Of a DNA stretch of 64,000 nucleotides, positions 17,259 through 26,137 are shown one piece after another (position 1 is the stretch's first letter; every line of letters begins with the position of its first letter). This DNA comes from Arthrobacter sp. B3I4 (GTDB lineage Bacteria > Actinomycetota > Actinomycetes > Actinomycetales > Micrococcaceae): positions 1,674,001 through 1,738,000 of the forward strand of contig NZ_JAUSYK010000001.1 of the NCBI RefSeq assembly GCF_030816855.1, written 5' to 3'. A program made the position numbers and the translations under genes. The notes below the pieces were generated by a model. That model made no database searches. It was not told where the DNA came from and saw nothing but the letters and a program-made list of their open reading frames with translations.

Positions 17259-17440
17259 CGCGCCGCGGAACGGCTCGGCATTGAGCGCGGCGCGAAAGGA
17301 ACAGGAACGAGAAACGGGAAAGGGGCCGGTAAAGGAAACGGCAGGGGGCGGGCCGGATAACGACGTGCATGCCCGGGCCCGGGACCGGCACCCATCCAGA
17401 GCCGGGACAGCGCCGAATGCCAACGGTAGCTCCGGCACCG

Positions 17441-17489
17441 CCGGCGAGGATGCGGCCCGTTTCCCCGAGGCGGGCCGCATCCTCGCCGG
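17441..17489. repeat. 19-bp perfect inverted repeat before the osmoprotectant operon
   Basis: CCGGCGAGGATGCGGCCCG (17441-17459) is exactly complementary to 17471-17489, with an 11-base spacer. It ends ten bases before the predicted -10 (17500-17505). No T-run follows on either strand, so a classical terminator is not obvious; operator or terminator are both possible. Confidence 0.8.
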
Positions 17490-17499
17490 TGCTGCACGC

Positions 17500-17505
17500 T
17501 ACGCT
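17500..17505 (+). promoter_or_regulatory. -10 element of the osmoprotectant ABC operon
   Basis: TACGCT about 90 bases before the first gene. The expected -35 position falls inside the right arm of the 19-bp inverted repeat and does not match consensus. Confidence 0.4.
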
Positions 17506-17597
17506 GGGTTCCAGCCGCTTTACACCCGAAAATCAGCAAGCATATGATCAGGTGGCTGGACCGTCCATGTTGCCCCCGACAGTGAGGTAAGCCCGGA

Positions 17598-18695
17598 ATG
17601 GCAGAGGCCATGATCGAGTTCCAGAGCGTCACCAAGCAGTATCAAGGCGGCCAGGCCGCCGTCGATGACCTCACCATGTCCATCGACAAGGGTTCCATCA
17701 CCGTCCTCGTCGGCCCGTCAGGCTGCGGCAAGACTACCTCGCTGCGGATGATCAACCGCATGGTTGAACCGACCGCGGGCACCATCACCGTGGACGGGCA
17801 GGACATCACCTCCGTTCCGGCCGCGCAGCTGCGCCGTTCGATGGGCTACGTCATGCAGTCCTCGGGGCTGATGCCCCACCGCTCCGTGCTGGACAACATC
17901 GCCACCGTTCCGCGGCTCAACGGCGTGTCCAAAGCGGCGTCCCGCAAGCGCGCCCAGGAACTGCTCGACGTCGTCGGCCTTGCCTCTGGGCTGGGCCGGC
18001 GCTACCCCTCACAGCTTTCCGGCGGCCAGCAGCAGCGCGTGGGCGTAGCCCGTGCCCTCGCCGCGGACCCGCCGGTGCTGCTGATGGACGAACCGTTCAG
18101 CGCCGTGGACCCGGTGGTGCGCGATGAGCTGCAGAAAGAACTGCTCCGCCTCCAGCGCGACCTGGCCAAAACCATCGTGTTCGTCACCCACGACATCGAC
18201 GAGGCCACAGTACTGGGCGACAAGGTGGCCGTCTTCGTCACCGGCGGGAAGCTGGCGCAGTACGCCACGCCCGAAGAAATCCTGCGTGCCCCAGCCAGCG
18301 ACTTCGTCGCCTCCTTCGTCGGCCATGACCGCGGCTTCCGGCACTTGGCGTTCAGCCCCTCCGACGGCGTGACCATCCATCCGGTGGACACCGTCCGTGT
18401 CGACGAACTCGATCGCGGCACCGGTACTGGGGCAAACGACTGGCAACTCGTGGTTGACAGTGACGGCCGGCCGCTGGGCTGGAGTGCGCCGGGCGCCGGC
18501 CCAGCCAAGGTCCCGGGCGGGTCCCTCTTCCGGAAGGGCGAGACCCTCCGGCGTGCGCTCGACGCGGCCTTGTCTTCGCCGTCCGGGCTGGGCGTGGCAG
18601 TGGATGCAGACGGCCGCGTGGCCGGCGTGATCACCGCCGAAGAGGTGCTCGCCGTGATCGCCGCGGACCGCCGGGTGCGGCAGGGCGTGGTCTGA
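17598..18695 (+). CDS. Osmoprotectant (betaine/carnitine/choline-type) ABC transporter ATPase
   Basis: 365 residues. ABC domain: Walker A GPSGCGKT, signature LSGGQQQRVGVARALA, Walker B LLMDEPFSAVDP, H-loop FVTHDIDEA. A C-terminal regulatory region (about 270-365) ends with a CBS-like half (LGVAVDADGRVAGVITAEEVL), as in ProV/OpuCA proteins that sense ionic strength. ATG at 17598; a second ATG four codons later has AGAGG upstream and is an alternative. First gene of a four-gene operon with overlapping starts. Known family substrates are glycine betaine and related osmolytes. Confidence 0.9.
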   Translation: MAEAMIEFQSVTKQYQGGQAAVDDLTMSIDKGSITVLVGPSGCGKTTSLRMINRMVEPTAGTITVDGQDITSVPAAQLRRSMGYVMQSSGLMPHRSVLDNIATVPRLNGVSKAASRKRAQELLDVVGLASGLGRRYPSQLSGGQQQRVGVARALAADPPVLLMDEPFSAVDPVVRDELQKELLRLQRDLAKTIVFVTHDIDEATVLGDKVAVFVTGGKLAQYATPEEILRAPASDFVASFVGHDRGFRHLAFSPSDGVTIHPVDTVRVDELDRGTGTGANDWQLVVDSDGRPLGWSAPGAGPAKVPGGSLFRKGETLRRALDAALSSPSGLGVAVDADGRVAGVITAEEVLAVIAADRRVRQGVV

Positions 18696-19405
18696 TGGAG
18701 TGGTTCCTGGCCAACAGCGGACACGTCTTCAGCCTTGCCGGCCAGCACCTCGTCCTCGCGGTCCTGCCCATGGTCTTCGGCCTGCTGATTTCCCTTCCGC
18801 TGGCCCAGCTGGCCAGGCAAAACCGGACGCTGCGCACGGTGGTCCTTACTGCCTCCTCGTTGCTGTACACGATTCCGTCGCTGGCGCTTTTCATTATTCT
18901 TCCCACCGTGCTGGGGACCCGGATTCTGGACCCGGCCAACGTGGTGGTGGCGCTGACCATCTACGCTGTGGCGCTCCTGGTCCGCGCCGCCCTGGATGCC
19001 TTCGACTCCGTCGACGAGGACCTGCAGCAGGCCGCTGTGGCCATGGGCTTCAGGCCGCTGGCACGGTTCCTGCAGATCGACCTTCCGCTGTCCCTGCCGG
19101 TCCTGTTCGCCGGGCTCCGGGTGGTCTCGGTCAGCAACATCTCCCTGGTCAGCGTCGCCGCGCTGCTGGGCATCGGTAATCTGGGGATGCTCTTCACCTC
19201 AGGACTCCAACGCGACTTTGTCACCGAAGTACTGGTCGGCATCATTGCGATCCTGGTGCTGGCGCTGCTGATGGACGCGGCGCTGGTGCTGCTGGAGCGG
19301 CTGCTGACGCCATGGGCCCGGGCGGGCACCGGGAAATCAGGGCAAACCAGTGAACCGGCGGCCGCGCTCCCGCTGTCCGGCGCGGCATCGGGGGCGTCCG
19401 TATGA
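18695..19405 (+). CDS. Osmoprotectant ABC transporter permease (first)
   Basis: 236 residues with about five membrane helices and the binding-protein-dependent permease EAA loop seen around DLQQAAVAMGFRPLARFLQI. ProW/OpuCB-type. Its ATG shares one base with the TGA of the ATPase gene (TGATG), indicating translational coupling. The last ~30 residues are a hydrophilic tail after the final helix. Confidence 0.9.
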   Translation: MEWFLANSGHVFSLAGQHLVLAVLPMVFGLLISLPLAQLARQNRTLRTVVLTASSLLYTIPSLALFIILPTVLGTRILDPANVVVALTIYAVALLVRAALDAFDSVDEDLQQAAVAMGFRPLARFLQIDLPLSLPVLFAGLRVVSVSNISLVSVAALLGIGNLGMLFTSGLQRDFVTEVLVGIIAILVLALLMDAALVLLERLLTPWARAGTGKSGQTSEPAAALPLSGAASGASV

Positions 19406-20148
19406 GCAACGTCTTCACCGACACCTTCGCCTGGCTGGCTGACCCGCAGCACTGGGCCGGCAGCAGCGGCATCCCGGTGCGGCTCGCCGAGCACCTGCAG
19501 TACACCGGGCTGGTCATGCTGATCGCCACCGCCATCGCTGTTCCGATCGGGCTCTACGTCGGGCACACCGGCCGCGGGCGGGTGGCAGTGGTGGCACTCG
19601 CCGGGGCGCTGCGCGCGCTGCCGACCCTCGGGCTGCTGACGCTATTCGTCCTGCTCGCCGGAATCGGTTTGATGCCGCCGGTCTGGGCGCTTGTCATCCT
19701 GACCGTGCCGCCGCTGCTGGCGGGCACCTACGCGGGAATCTCCAGCGTGGACCGCAACGTCGTGGACGCGGCCCGGGCCATGGGCATGACGGAGCTGCAG
19801 GTGCTTTTCCGGGCCGAATTCCCGAACGCGCTCCCGGTCATGTACGGCGGTTTCCGCACCGGCGTGCTCCAGGTGATCGCCACCGTGTCGGTCGTCGCTT
19901 ACATCAACCTGGGCGGGCTGGGCCGCTACCTCTTCGACGGTCTCGTGCTTTCCGACTTCCCGCAGATGCTGGGCGGCTCGCTGCTCATTGCGGTGCTCGC
20001 GATCGCCGTCGACTCTTTGCTTGTTCTATGCCAGCGGCTCTTCCTGACCCGCGGAGCCGCCCGCACACCGGACCGCAGCCACCAGGCCGCGGTTGATCTC
20101 ACAGACCCCGCGACCGTGGAGGCTGTTGTTCAAGGAGGTACGTCATGA
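19402..20148 (+). CDS. Osmoprotectant ABC transporter permease (second)
   Basis: 248 residues, about six helices, EAA loop NVVDAARAMGMTELQVLFRAE. It pairs with the preceding permease to form the heterodimeric channel, as in OpuCB/OpuCD. Starts in a four-base ATGA overlap with the previous gene and ends in a four-base overlap with the binding-protein gene. Confidence 0.9.
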   Translation: MSNVFTDTFAWLADPQHWAGSSGIPVRLAEHLQYTGLVMLIATAIAVPIGLYVGHTGRGRVAVVALAGALRALPTLGLLTLFVLLAGIGLMPPVWALVILTVPPLLAGTYAGISSVDRNVVDAARAMGMTELQVLFRAEFPNALPVMYGGFRTGVLQVIATVSVVAYINLGGLGRYLFDGLVLSDFPQMLGGSLLIAVLAIAVDSLLVLCQRLFLTRGAARTPDRSHQAAVDLTDPATVEAVVQGGTS

Positions 20149-21107
20149 AGGAAATCCGCCAACGAGCACTGGGCAGGCGCGCATTCGGCGGCCTGGCCGC
20201 CGGCGTCGGCCTGGCCCTGGCACTGTCCGCGTGCGGCGGCTCGTCCAATCCGCTGTCCTCGGCGCCTGCCAGCGGCGGCTCCTCCGGGAGTGCCGGCGGG
20301 GCGCTCGTGATCGGCTCAGCCGACTTCACCGAAAGCCAGATCATCGCCGAAGTCTACGCCGGGGCGCTTAACGCGGCCGGAGTCACGGCCAGCACCAAAC
20401 CCAACATTGGCTCCCGCGAGGTCTACTTCAAGGCCGTGCAGGACGGCTCCGTCGACGTCATTCCCGACTACAGCGGCAACCTGCTGCTGCACGTGAACAA
20501 GGACGCCACCGAGGTCTCCGCCGAAGACATCGTCAAGGCGCTGCCCGGCAAGCTCCCGGACGGCCTCGGCGTGCTGGACGCGGCCAAGGCCGAGGACAAG
20601 GACGCCATGGTGGTCACGAAGGCCACCGCGGAGAAGTACAAGCTCAAGTCGATCGAGGACATGGCCAAGGTCTGCAGCGAGCTTGTCATCGGTGCCCCTG
20701 CAACCTTCGCCGAACGCGCTTACGGGCTGCCGGGATTGAAGAAGAACTACAACTGCGTGCCCAAGAAGCTTGAGCCGTTCAGCGACGGCGGCGGCCCCGT
20801 CACCGTCAAGGCCCTGCTCTCGGACCAGGTCCAGGTCGCCGATATCTACACCACCACCCCGGCCATCGCGGACAACGATCTGGTGGTGCTGGAAGACCCG
20901 AAGAACAACTTCATCGCCCAGCAGGTCCTTCCGCTGTACAACAAGGCGAAGATGACGGACAAGGCGAAAGAGGCGCTCAATGCCGTCTCCAAGCAGCTCA
21001 CCACCGAGGACCTGATCAACCTCAACCGGGCGGTCGGCGGCAGCCAGAAGCAGAATCCCAAGGACGCCGCTGCGGCGTGGCTGAAGGACAAGGGCCTGGT
21101 CAAGTAG
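20145..21107 (+). CDS. Osmoprotectant ABC transporter substrate-binding lipoprotein
   Basis: 320 residues, ProX/OpuCC type. Signal peptide with lipobox LSAC at about residues 27-30, then a low-complexity Ser/Gly/Ala linker, then the mature domain beginning ALVIGSADFTESQIIAEVYA, a conserved opening of this family. SVDVIPDYSGNLLLHVNKD is the usual ligand-pocket segment. AAGGAGGT precedes the ATG, the strongest ribosome site in the operon, consistent with the need for excess binding protein. Last gene of the operon; a strong terminator follows. Confidence 0.92.
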   Translation: MKEIRQRALGRRAFGGLAAGVGLALALSACGGSSNPLSSAPASGGSSGSAGGALVIGSADFTESQIIAEVYAGALNAAGVTASTKPNIGSREVYFKAVQDGSVDVIPDYSGNLLLHVNKDATEVSAEDIVKALPGKLPDGLGVLDAAKAEDKDAMVVTKATAEKYKLKSIEDMAKVCSELVIGAPATFAERAYGLPGLKKNYNCVPKKLEPFSDGGGPVTVKALLSDQVQVADIYTTTPAIADNDLVVLEDPKNNFIAQQVLPLYNKAKMTDKAKEALNAVSKQLTTEDLINLNRAVGGSQKQNPKDAAAAWLKDKGLVK

Positions 21108-21123
21108 GCTCGAGACGATAACC

Positions 21124-21174
21124 AACGACGGCGGCTGCCAGCCGGATCCACCCGGCCCGGCAGCCGCCGTCGTT
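21124..21174 (+). terminator. Terminator of the osmoprotectant operon
   Basis: AACGACGGCGGCTGCC (21124-21139) and its exact complement (21159-21174) form a 16-bp stem, followed by a short TTT-containing tail. Confidence 0.85.
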
Positions 21175-21250
21175 TCCGCCATTCGAGGGCGTCCGGAGGT
21201 TCCGGCAGCGGCGTGAGGCAAGTCTCAGCTGAAGTCCATCCCCGCTGTGG

Positions 21251-21256
21251 CATATT
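21251..21256 (+). promoter_or_regulatory. -10-like element, leaderless aminotransferase start
   Basis: CATATT, six bases (TGATGA), then ATG at 21263; no ribosome site. Confidence 0.45.
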
Positions 21257-21262
21257 TGATGA

Positions 21263-22483
21263 ATGGCAGAATTCAAGCAGTCCACCAAGCTTCATAATGT
21301 CCTCTACGACATCCGTGGACCGATTCTTCAGGCCGCCCAGCAGATGGAGGCAGAGGGTCACCGCATCCTCAAACTGAACATCGGCAACCCGGCCCCGTTT
21401 GGCTTTGAAGCGCCGGACGCGATCCTGGTGGACATGATCCGCCACCTGCCGCACGCCCAGGGCTACAGCGATTCCCGCGGCATTTTCTCCGCCCGCACCG
21501 CCGTCTCGCAGTACTACCAGACACGCGGAATCCAGAACATCCACGTCGATGACATCTACCTGGGCAACGGCGTCAGCGAACTCATCACGATGTCGCTGAT
21601 GGCCCTGCTGGACGACGGCGACGAGGTGCTCATTCCGACCCCGGACTACCCGCTCTGGACGGCTTCCGTGGCCCTGGCCAGCGGGAAGCCGGTGCACTAC
21701 CTTTGCGACGAGGAATCCGGCTGGCAGCCTGACCTGGACGACCTCGAAGCGAAGATCACGCCGCGGACCAAGGGCATCGTGGTGATCAACCCCAACAACC
21801 CCACCGGCGCCGTCTACCCCGAGGAAACGCTGCGCAAGATCGTCGCCCTGGCCGAAAAGCACGGACTGGTGATCTTCGCCGACGAGATCTACGAAAAGAT
21901 CCTTTACGAGGACGCCGTGCACGTGAACATGGCCAGCCTCACGGACGATGACGTGCTCTGCCTTACCTTCAGCGGACTCTCCAAGGCCTACCGGGTCTGC
22001 GGCTACCGGGCCGGTTGGATGGCCATCTCGGGCCCCAAGAAGGACGCTGCCGACTATTTGGAAGGCATCAACCTGCTGGCCAACATGCGCCTGTGTGCCA
22101 ACGTGCCGGCGCAGCATGCCATCCAGACCGCCCTCGGCGGCTACCAGAGCATCAACGACCTGATCCTGCCGGGCGGCCGGTTGCTGGAGCAACGTAACAA
22201 GGCGTACGACATGCTGAACGCGATCCCCGGCGTTAGCACCCAGCAGGCCCGCGGCGCGATGTACCTGTTCCCGCGCCTGGATCCCGAGGTTTACCACATC
22301 CGTGATGACGAGAAGTTCGTCCTGGACCTGCTGCGCCAGCAGAAGATCCTCGTCTCCCACGGCCGGGCTTTCAACTGGGTCCGGCCGGACCACTTCCGCA
22401 TGGTGACCCTGCCGAACGTCAAGGACCTGGAAGAGGCGATCAACCGCATGGCGGAGTTCCTGAGCCGGTACCAGGGCAACTAG
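21263..22483 (+). CDS. alaA: AlaA-like pyridoxal-phosphate aminotransferase
   Basis: 406 residues, class I/II aminotransferase. Conserved elements: KLNIGNPAPFGF (substrate N-terminal loop), GNGVSELITM, VVINPNNPTGAVYP, IFADEIYEKILY, and the Schiff-base lysine in SGLSKAYRVCGYRAGW. The closest described type is E. coli AlaA (glutamate-pyruvate aminotransferase); alanine synthesis is therefore the best functional inference. Leaderless start is likely. Confidence 0.88.
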   Translation: MAEFKQSTKLHNVLYDIRGPILQAAQQMEAEGHRILKLNIGNPAPFGFEAPDAILVDMIRHLPHAQGYSDSRGIFSARTAVSQYYQTRGIQNIHVDDIYLGNGVSELITMSLMALLDDGDEVLIPTPDYPLWTASVALASGKPVHYLCDEESGWQPDLDDLEAKITPRTKGIVVINPNNPTGAVYPEETLRKIVALAEKHGLVIFADEIYEKILYEDAVHVNMASLTDDDVLCLTFSGLSKAYRVCGYRAGWMAISGPKKDAADYLEGINLLANMRLCANVPAQHAIQTALGGYQSINDLILPGGRLLEQRNKAYDMLNAIPGVSTQQARGAMYLFPRLDPEVYHIRDDEKFVLDLLRQQKILVSHGRAFNWVRPDHFRMVTLPNVKDLEEAINRMAEFLSRYQGN

Positions 22484-22489
22484 GATTCG

Positions 22490-22529
22490 GGACAGCAGCG
22501 CTTCGGGCCACTTGGCCCGCCGGCTGTCC
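22490..22529 (+). terminator. Hairpin terminator after the aminotransferase
   Basis: GGACAGC (22490-22496) pairs with GCTGTCC (22523-22529), and an inner GGGCCA/TGGCCC hairpin sits between them. It separates the aminotransferase from ppk2. Confidence 0.55.
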
Positions 22530-22548
22530 TAAGCGGAAAGAGGCTTCA

Positions 22549-23403
22549 ATGGCAGCTGTCGTGAACTTCGACAAGACACCCTCGGAGACCCTGCGGGCAG
22601 GCAAGCAGTTCAGCCTCACCGACGTCGACCCCGGGTCCACGCCGGGTTACGCCGGGGACAAGGCCGCCGGCGAGCAGTTGCTCAGCGAACTCGACAGCCG
22701 GCTCACCCAGCTGCAGGAACAGCTCTTTGCCGAGTCGAGGACCGGAGGGAAGAAGCGGCTGCTGCTCGTCCTGCAGGCGATGGACACCGCCGGCAAGGGC
22801 GGGATCGTCAACCACGTGATGGGCCAGATGAACCCGCAGGGCGTGCAGCTGAAGTCCTTCAAGGCCCCGACACCGGAGGAACAGTCCTACGACTTCCTCT
22901 GGCGGATCGAAAAAGAAGTCCCCGCGGCCGGCATGGTCGGCGTCTTCGACCGGTCCCACTACGAGGACGTCCTGATCCACCGCGTGCACCGCTGGGCGGA
23001 TGCGGGCGAGCTGGAACGCCGCTACCGGTCCATCAACGAGTTTGAGGCGAGGCAGACGTCCGCCGGGACGAAGATCGTCAAGGTCATGTTGCACATCAGC
23101 CGCGGCGAGCAGCAGGAACGGCTGCTGGCCCGGCTGGAGGACCCCGCCAAGCGGTGGAAGTACAGCAGCAACGACCTCAGGGAACGCGCCTTCTGGGACG
23201 ACTACATGGACGCCTATCAGGCGGCGTTTGAACAGACCAGCTCCGACCACGCGCCCTGGCACGTGATTCCGGCGAACAAGAAGTGGTACGCCCGGATCGC
23301 GGTCCAACAGCTGCTGCTGGACGCCCTGGAGGAAATGGCGCTCGAGTGGCCGGTGCCCGATCTCGATGTTGAAATGGAACGCGAGCTGGTCCGGCGCTCC
23401 TAG
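22549..23403 (+). CDS. ppk2: Polyphosphate kinase 2 family nucleotide phosphotransferase
   Basis: 284 residues, single PPK2 domain. Walker A-like loop QAMDTAGKGGIVNHVMGQMN, Walker B VFDRSHYEDVL, and the lid region VMLHISRGEQQERLLARLED are all typical. PPK2 enzymes use inorganic polyphosphate to phosphorylate AMP or ADP/GDP; the class cannot be assigned with certainty by eye. ATG at 22549 with AAAGAGG upstream. No partner gene adjacent. Confidence 0.92.
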   Translation: MAAVVNFDKTPSETLRAGKQFSLTDVDPGSTPGYAGDKAAGEQLLSELDSRLTQLQEQLFAESRTGGKKRLLLVLQAMDTAGKGGIVNHVMGQMNPQGVQLKSFKAPTPEEQSYDFLWRIEKEVPAAGMVGVFDRSHYEDVLIHRVHRWADAGELERRYRSINEFEARQTSAGTKIVKVMLHISRGEQQERLLARLEDPAKRWKYSSNDLRERAFWDDYMDAYQAAFEQTSSDHAPWHVIPANKKWYARIAVQQLLLDALEEMALEWPVPDLDVEMERELVRRS

Positions 23404-23427
23404 CCGCAGGTCCCCGGCGCCGCTGCG

Positions 23428-23670
23428 CTAGCCTTCGTGGGCGGCGTGGTCGCGCGCGGCGGCAAGCCGCTTGCGTGCGCCTTCGAGCCACTGTTCACAG
23501 CGCTTAGCGAGGGCCTCTCCGCGTTCCCACAGCGCGAGGGAGTCCTCCAGGCTCGCGCCGCCGGTCTCGAGCTTGCTGACGACGCCGACAAGTTGTTCAC
23601 GCGCCTCTTCATAGCTCAGCCCGTCGATATCCGAATTCGGCTGCGGGCCGGCCGCGCTCTCTGCTGCCAT
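23428..23670 (-). CDS. xseB: Exodeoxyribonuclease VII small subunit
   Basis: 80 residues, normal for Xse[21 protein letters not shown] and [20 protein letters not shown] are the family core helices. XseB binds XseA to form the single-strand-specific exonuclease VII. ATG at 23670 has AAGGAGC seven bases upstream. It is 82 bases downstream of xseA on the same strand, so the two are probably co-transcribed. Confidence 0.93.
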   Translation of the reverse strand: MAAESAAGPQPNSDIDGLSYEEAREQLVGVVSKLETGGASLEDSLALWERGEALAKRCEQWLEGARKRLAAARDHAAHEG

Positions 23671-23752
23671 GCTGTTGCTCCTTACCTTGATGCCTGTCTT
23701 GGTGCTTGTCTCAATGTGTATCTGGCGCCGGGTGGTTTCTCCCGCGGACGGG

Positions 23753-25051
23753 TTACCCGTTGGTGTTCCCGTCGCCAGTGTTCTCGTCGCCAGTCGACCG
23801 GGCCGTGAACCTGCCGCCCGCGACTCGCACGGCCAAGGCAGTGCCGGCCGGGGCCTGGTCGGGGTGGCGGATGACCTCATGCCGGGTTCCGGGGACCGTG
23901 TTGCCGTCGTCGAGCTGGACGACGGCGTAGCCGCGGTCCAGCGTTTTCTGCGGTGACAGGGCCCGTACCTGCGCCCTGAGGTGGACCAGCTGGTCGGCCG
24001 CCCGGACCACTGCGGTGTTGACGGCAGCGTGGGAGCGGTTCTTTAGCCGACCGACGTCGTCGAGCCTGGTGGTGATCATGCCCTCCGGAGCTGCCAGCGC
24101 CGGCCGGGAGCGGAGGGACGTCAATCGGTCCGTTTCCCGTTCCACCAGGCGGGTCACGCCGCGGCGAAGCTGGTCGCGTGCCTGCCTCACCCTGGCCAGT
24201 TCCTCCACAACATCGGGGACGATCCGCTTCGCTGCGTCGGTCGGCGTCGAGGCGCGCAGGTCCGCGACGTCGTCCAGGATGGGCCGGTCCGCCTCATGGC
24301 CAATGGCGCTGACGACCGGCGTGGCCGCTTCGGCCACTGCGCGGATCAGCTCTTCACTGCTGAACGGGAGCAGGTCCTCCAGGGCGCCGCCGCCGCGGGC
24401 GATGACGATCACGTCCACCACCGGGTGGGCATCCAGTTCCCGCAGCGCGGCCAGAATCTGGGCCACCGCGGTGTTCCCCTGGACGGCCACCTCGCGGATC
24501 TCGAACTCGACGGCGGGCCAGCGCAGTGCCGCGTTTCGGAGTACGTCCTTCTTGGCGTCCGAGTCGCGCCCGGTGATGAGGCCGATCCGGTGGGGGAGCA
24601 GGGGCAGGCGCTTTTTGCGGGAGTCCGCAAAGAGTCCTTCCGCCGCCAGGGCCTGGCGCAGCCGCTCGATCCGGGCCAACAGGTCACCCAGGCCCACCGG
24701 CCGGATGTCCTTGACCGACATGTTCAACCGGCCGGTTTTCAGCCAGAACTCGGCCTTGATCAGCGCCACGACCCGCGACCCGCGCTCCAGCGGCGTCGCT
24801 TGGCGGTCCAGCACGCTGGTCCACACGGAGGCGGGCAGCGAGATCTCCGCGTCGATGTCCCGGAGCGTAAGGTACGCGTTGGTGCCCCGCCGGTTGAGTT
24901 CAATGACCTGGCCTTCGACCCACGCCGAGGGCGCGCGGTCGATATACATCTTGAGTTTCTGCGAGAGTAACTGCAGGGGCCACGGGTTATCCGGGCTGGT
25001 GCCCGCCGCGGTGGGGGACAGGGTGCTGGCTGCGGTTGTTTCTTCAGACAT
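23753..25051 (-). CDS. xseA: Exodeoxyribonuclease VII large subunit
   Basis: 432 residues from the ATG at 25051. N-terminal OB-fold DNA-binding domain ([20 protein letters not shown]) followed by the catalytic domain with [33 protein letters not shown] and ISAIGHE-like [20 protein letters not shown]. The C-terminal [11 protein letters not shown] motif is present. Starts further upstream (25075 or 25142) extend the frame with low-complexity sequence and lack ribosome sites. The last ~15 residues are an unconserved Thr/Gly/Asn tail ([12 protein letters not shown]). Confidence 0.92.
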   Translation of the reverse strand: MSEETTAASTLSPTAAGTSPDNPWPLQLLSQKLKMYIDRAPSAWVEGQVIELNRRGTNAYLTLRDIDAEISLPASVWTSVLDRQATPLERGSRVVALIKAEFWLKTGRLNMSVKDIRPVGLGDLLARIERLRQALAAEGLFADSRKKRLPLLPHRIGLITGRDSDAKKDVLRNAALRWPAVEFEIREVAVQGNTAVAQILAALRELDAHPVVDVIVIARGGGALEDLLPFSSEELIRAVAEAATPVVSAIGHEADRPILDDVADLRASTPTDAAKRIVPDVVEELARVRQARDQLRRGVTRLVERETDRLTSLRSRPALAAPEGMITTRLDDVGRLKNRSHAAVNTAVVRAADQLVHLRAQVRALSPQKTLDRGYAVVQLDDGNTVPGTRHEVIRHPDQAPAGTALAVRVAGGRFTARSTGDENTGDGNTNG

Positions 25052-25243
25052 GCCGGCGGCCGTCGGCATCTGCCAGGTGCATGTGCTGGTGCATGTGGAG
25101 TGGGTCCTTTGGTGGTGACGGGGATCTGCTTCAACTCTATCCATAGCAATACCAGCAGGCGCTGACGTTATGGCCGCCGCTTTCCGGTTCGTCCGGACGC
25201 CCCCGTAGGATGGCACTGATCCCAACCCTCCTAGGAGACTTTC

Positions 25244-26128
25244 GTGCGCACTTTTGTCTCGGCCGTTGCTGTGCTGATCGGCCTTGCCATGGCGGCAGTC
25301 GCGGTTCCGGCCATGTGGGTGGACCGCAACATCGTCCAGGAGGACGGCTTCGTCGCGCTCTCCGCGCCGCTCGGCAAGGATCCTGCCTTCCAGCGGAGAC
25401 TGGCCGCGGCCGCCGTGAGCGGCATTGGGTTCGGTGACCAGCAGCTTCCCGAGTCGCTCACGAATGCGGTTAAGCCGATCCTGGAGGGGGCAGCGCAGTC
25501 CTTGACCTCCATGCCCGGCTACTCCGATGCCTGGGCCGAGACCCTGCGTAAAAGCCACCGGCTAAGCTTCCCCGGCCCCGCCACGCCGCCGGCGGCGGAC
25601 GCGGCCGGAAGCACGTCCGTAACTTTGGACGTCGCACCGCTGGTGGGTCTGGTGGTCAAGCGGGTCTCGGAGTCGTCTCCGGTCCCGTTACCGCTGAAAG
25701 CCCCCTCCGAGGTACGGATCGACATCGGTCAGTCCGACCAGCGCCAACTGATCGACCGGGTGTCCGCTTACGCGCCGATGGGCGCTGTCGTGGCCCTGGG
25801 CTCGGTGATCGCGTTTCTTCTGGCCTTCGTCGCCGCGCGGCGGAAGTGGACAGTCCTCGCCGGGATCGGACTCGGGGCCCTCGTCCTGGCGGCTGCGTGG
25901 AAGATCGGTTCGGAGGCTGCCGGACGGGCGGTCCTGGCGACCTCCAGCGGCAATGAGGTGGCAGAGATTTTCAAACGCGAATTCGTCGGAGCCTCCGCGG
26001 CGAACTTCGGGCAGTGGATTGTGGCGGCGCTGGTGGCCGGGGCAGTCCTGCTCGTCGCCGGGATCGCGCTCCGCCTTGCCAGCGGTCGCCGACCCCCTCA
26101 AACGTCGGCCAATAACGAACACCGGTAG
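25244..26128 (+). CDS. Membrane protein, function unknown
   Basis: 294 residues from a GTG with AGGAG nine bases upstream. Topology: N-terminal membrane anchor (residues 1-25), a ~160-residue probably extracytoplasmic region, then three C-terminal helices (VVALGSVIAFLLAFVAA, LAGIGLGALVLAAAW and IVAALVAGAVLLVAGIAL). The extracytoplasmic part contains VTLDVAPLVGLV. No family recognised. It is 9 bases upstream of ispH, but ispH probably has its own promoter. Confidence 0.8.
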   Translation: MRTFVSAVAVLIGLAMAAVAVPAMWVDRNIVQEDGFVALSAPLGKDPAFQRRLAAAAVSGIGFGDQQLPESLTNAVKPILEGAAQSLTSMPGYSDAWAETLRKSHRLSFPGPATPPAADAAGSTSVTLDVAPLVGLVVKRVSESSPVPLPLKAPSEVRIDIGQSDQRQLIDRVSAYAPMGAVVALGSVIAFLLAFVAARRKWTVLAGIGLGALVLAAAWKIGSEAAGRAVLATSSGNEVAEIFKREFVGASAANFGQWIVAALVAGAVLLVAGIALRLASGRRPPQTSANNEHR

Positions 26129-26131
26129 GAT
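26126..26131 (+). promoter_or_regulatory. -10 element, leaderless ispH promoter
   Basis: TAGGAT, six bases (TGGGAC), then ATG at 26138. The first three bases are also the TAG stop of the preceding gene. Confidence 0.55.
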
Positions 26132-26137
26132 TGGGAC

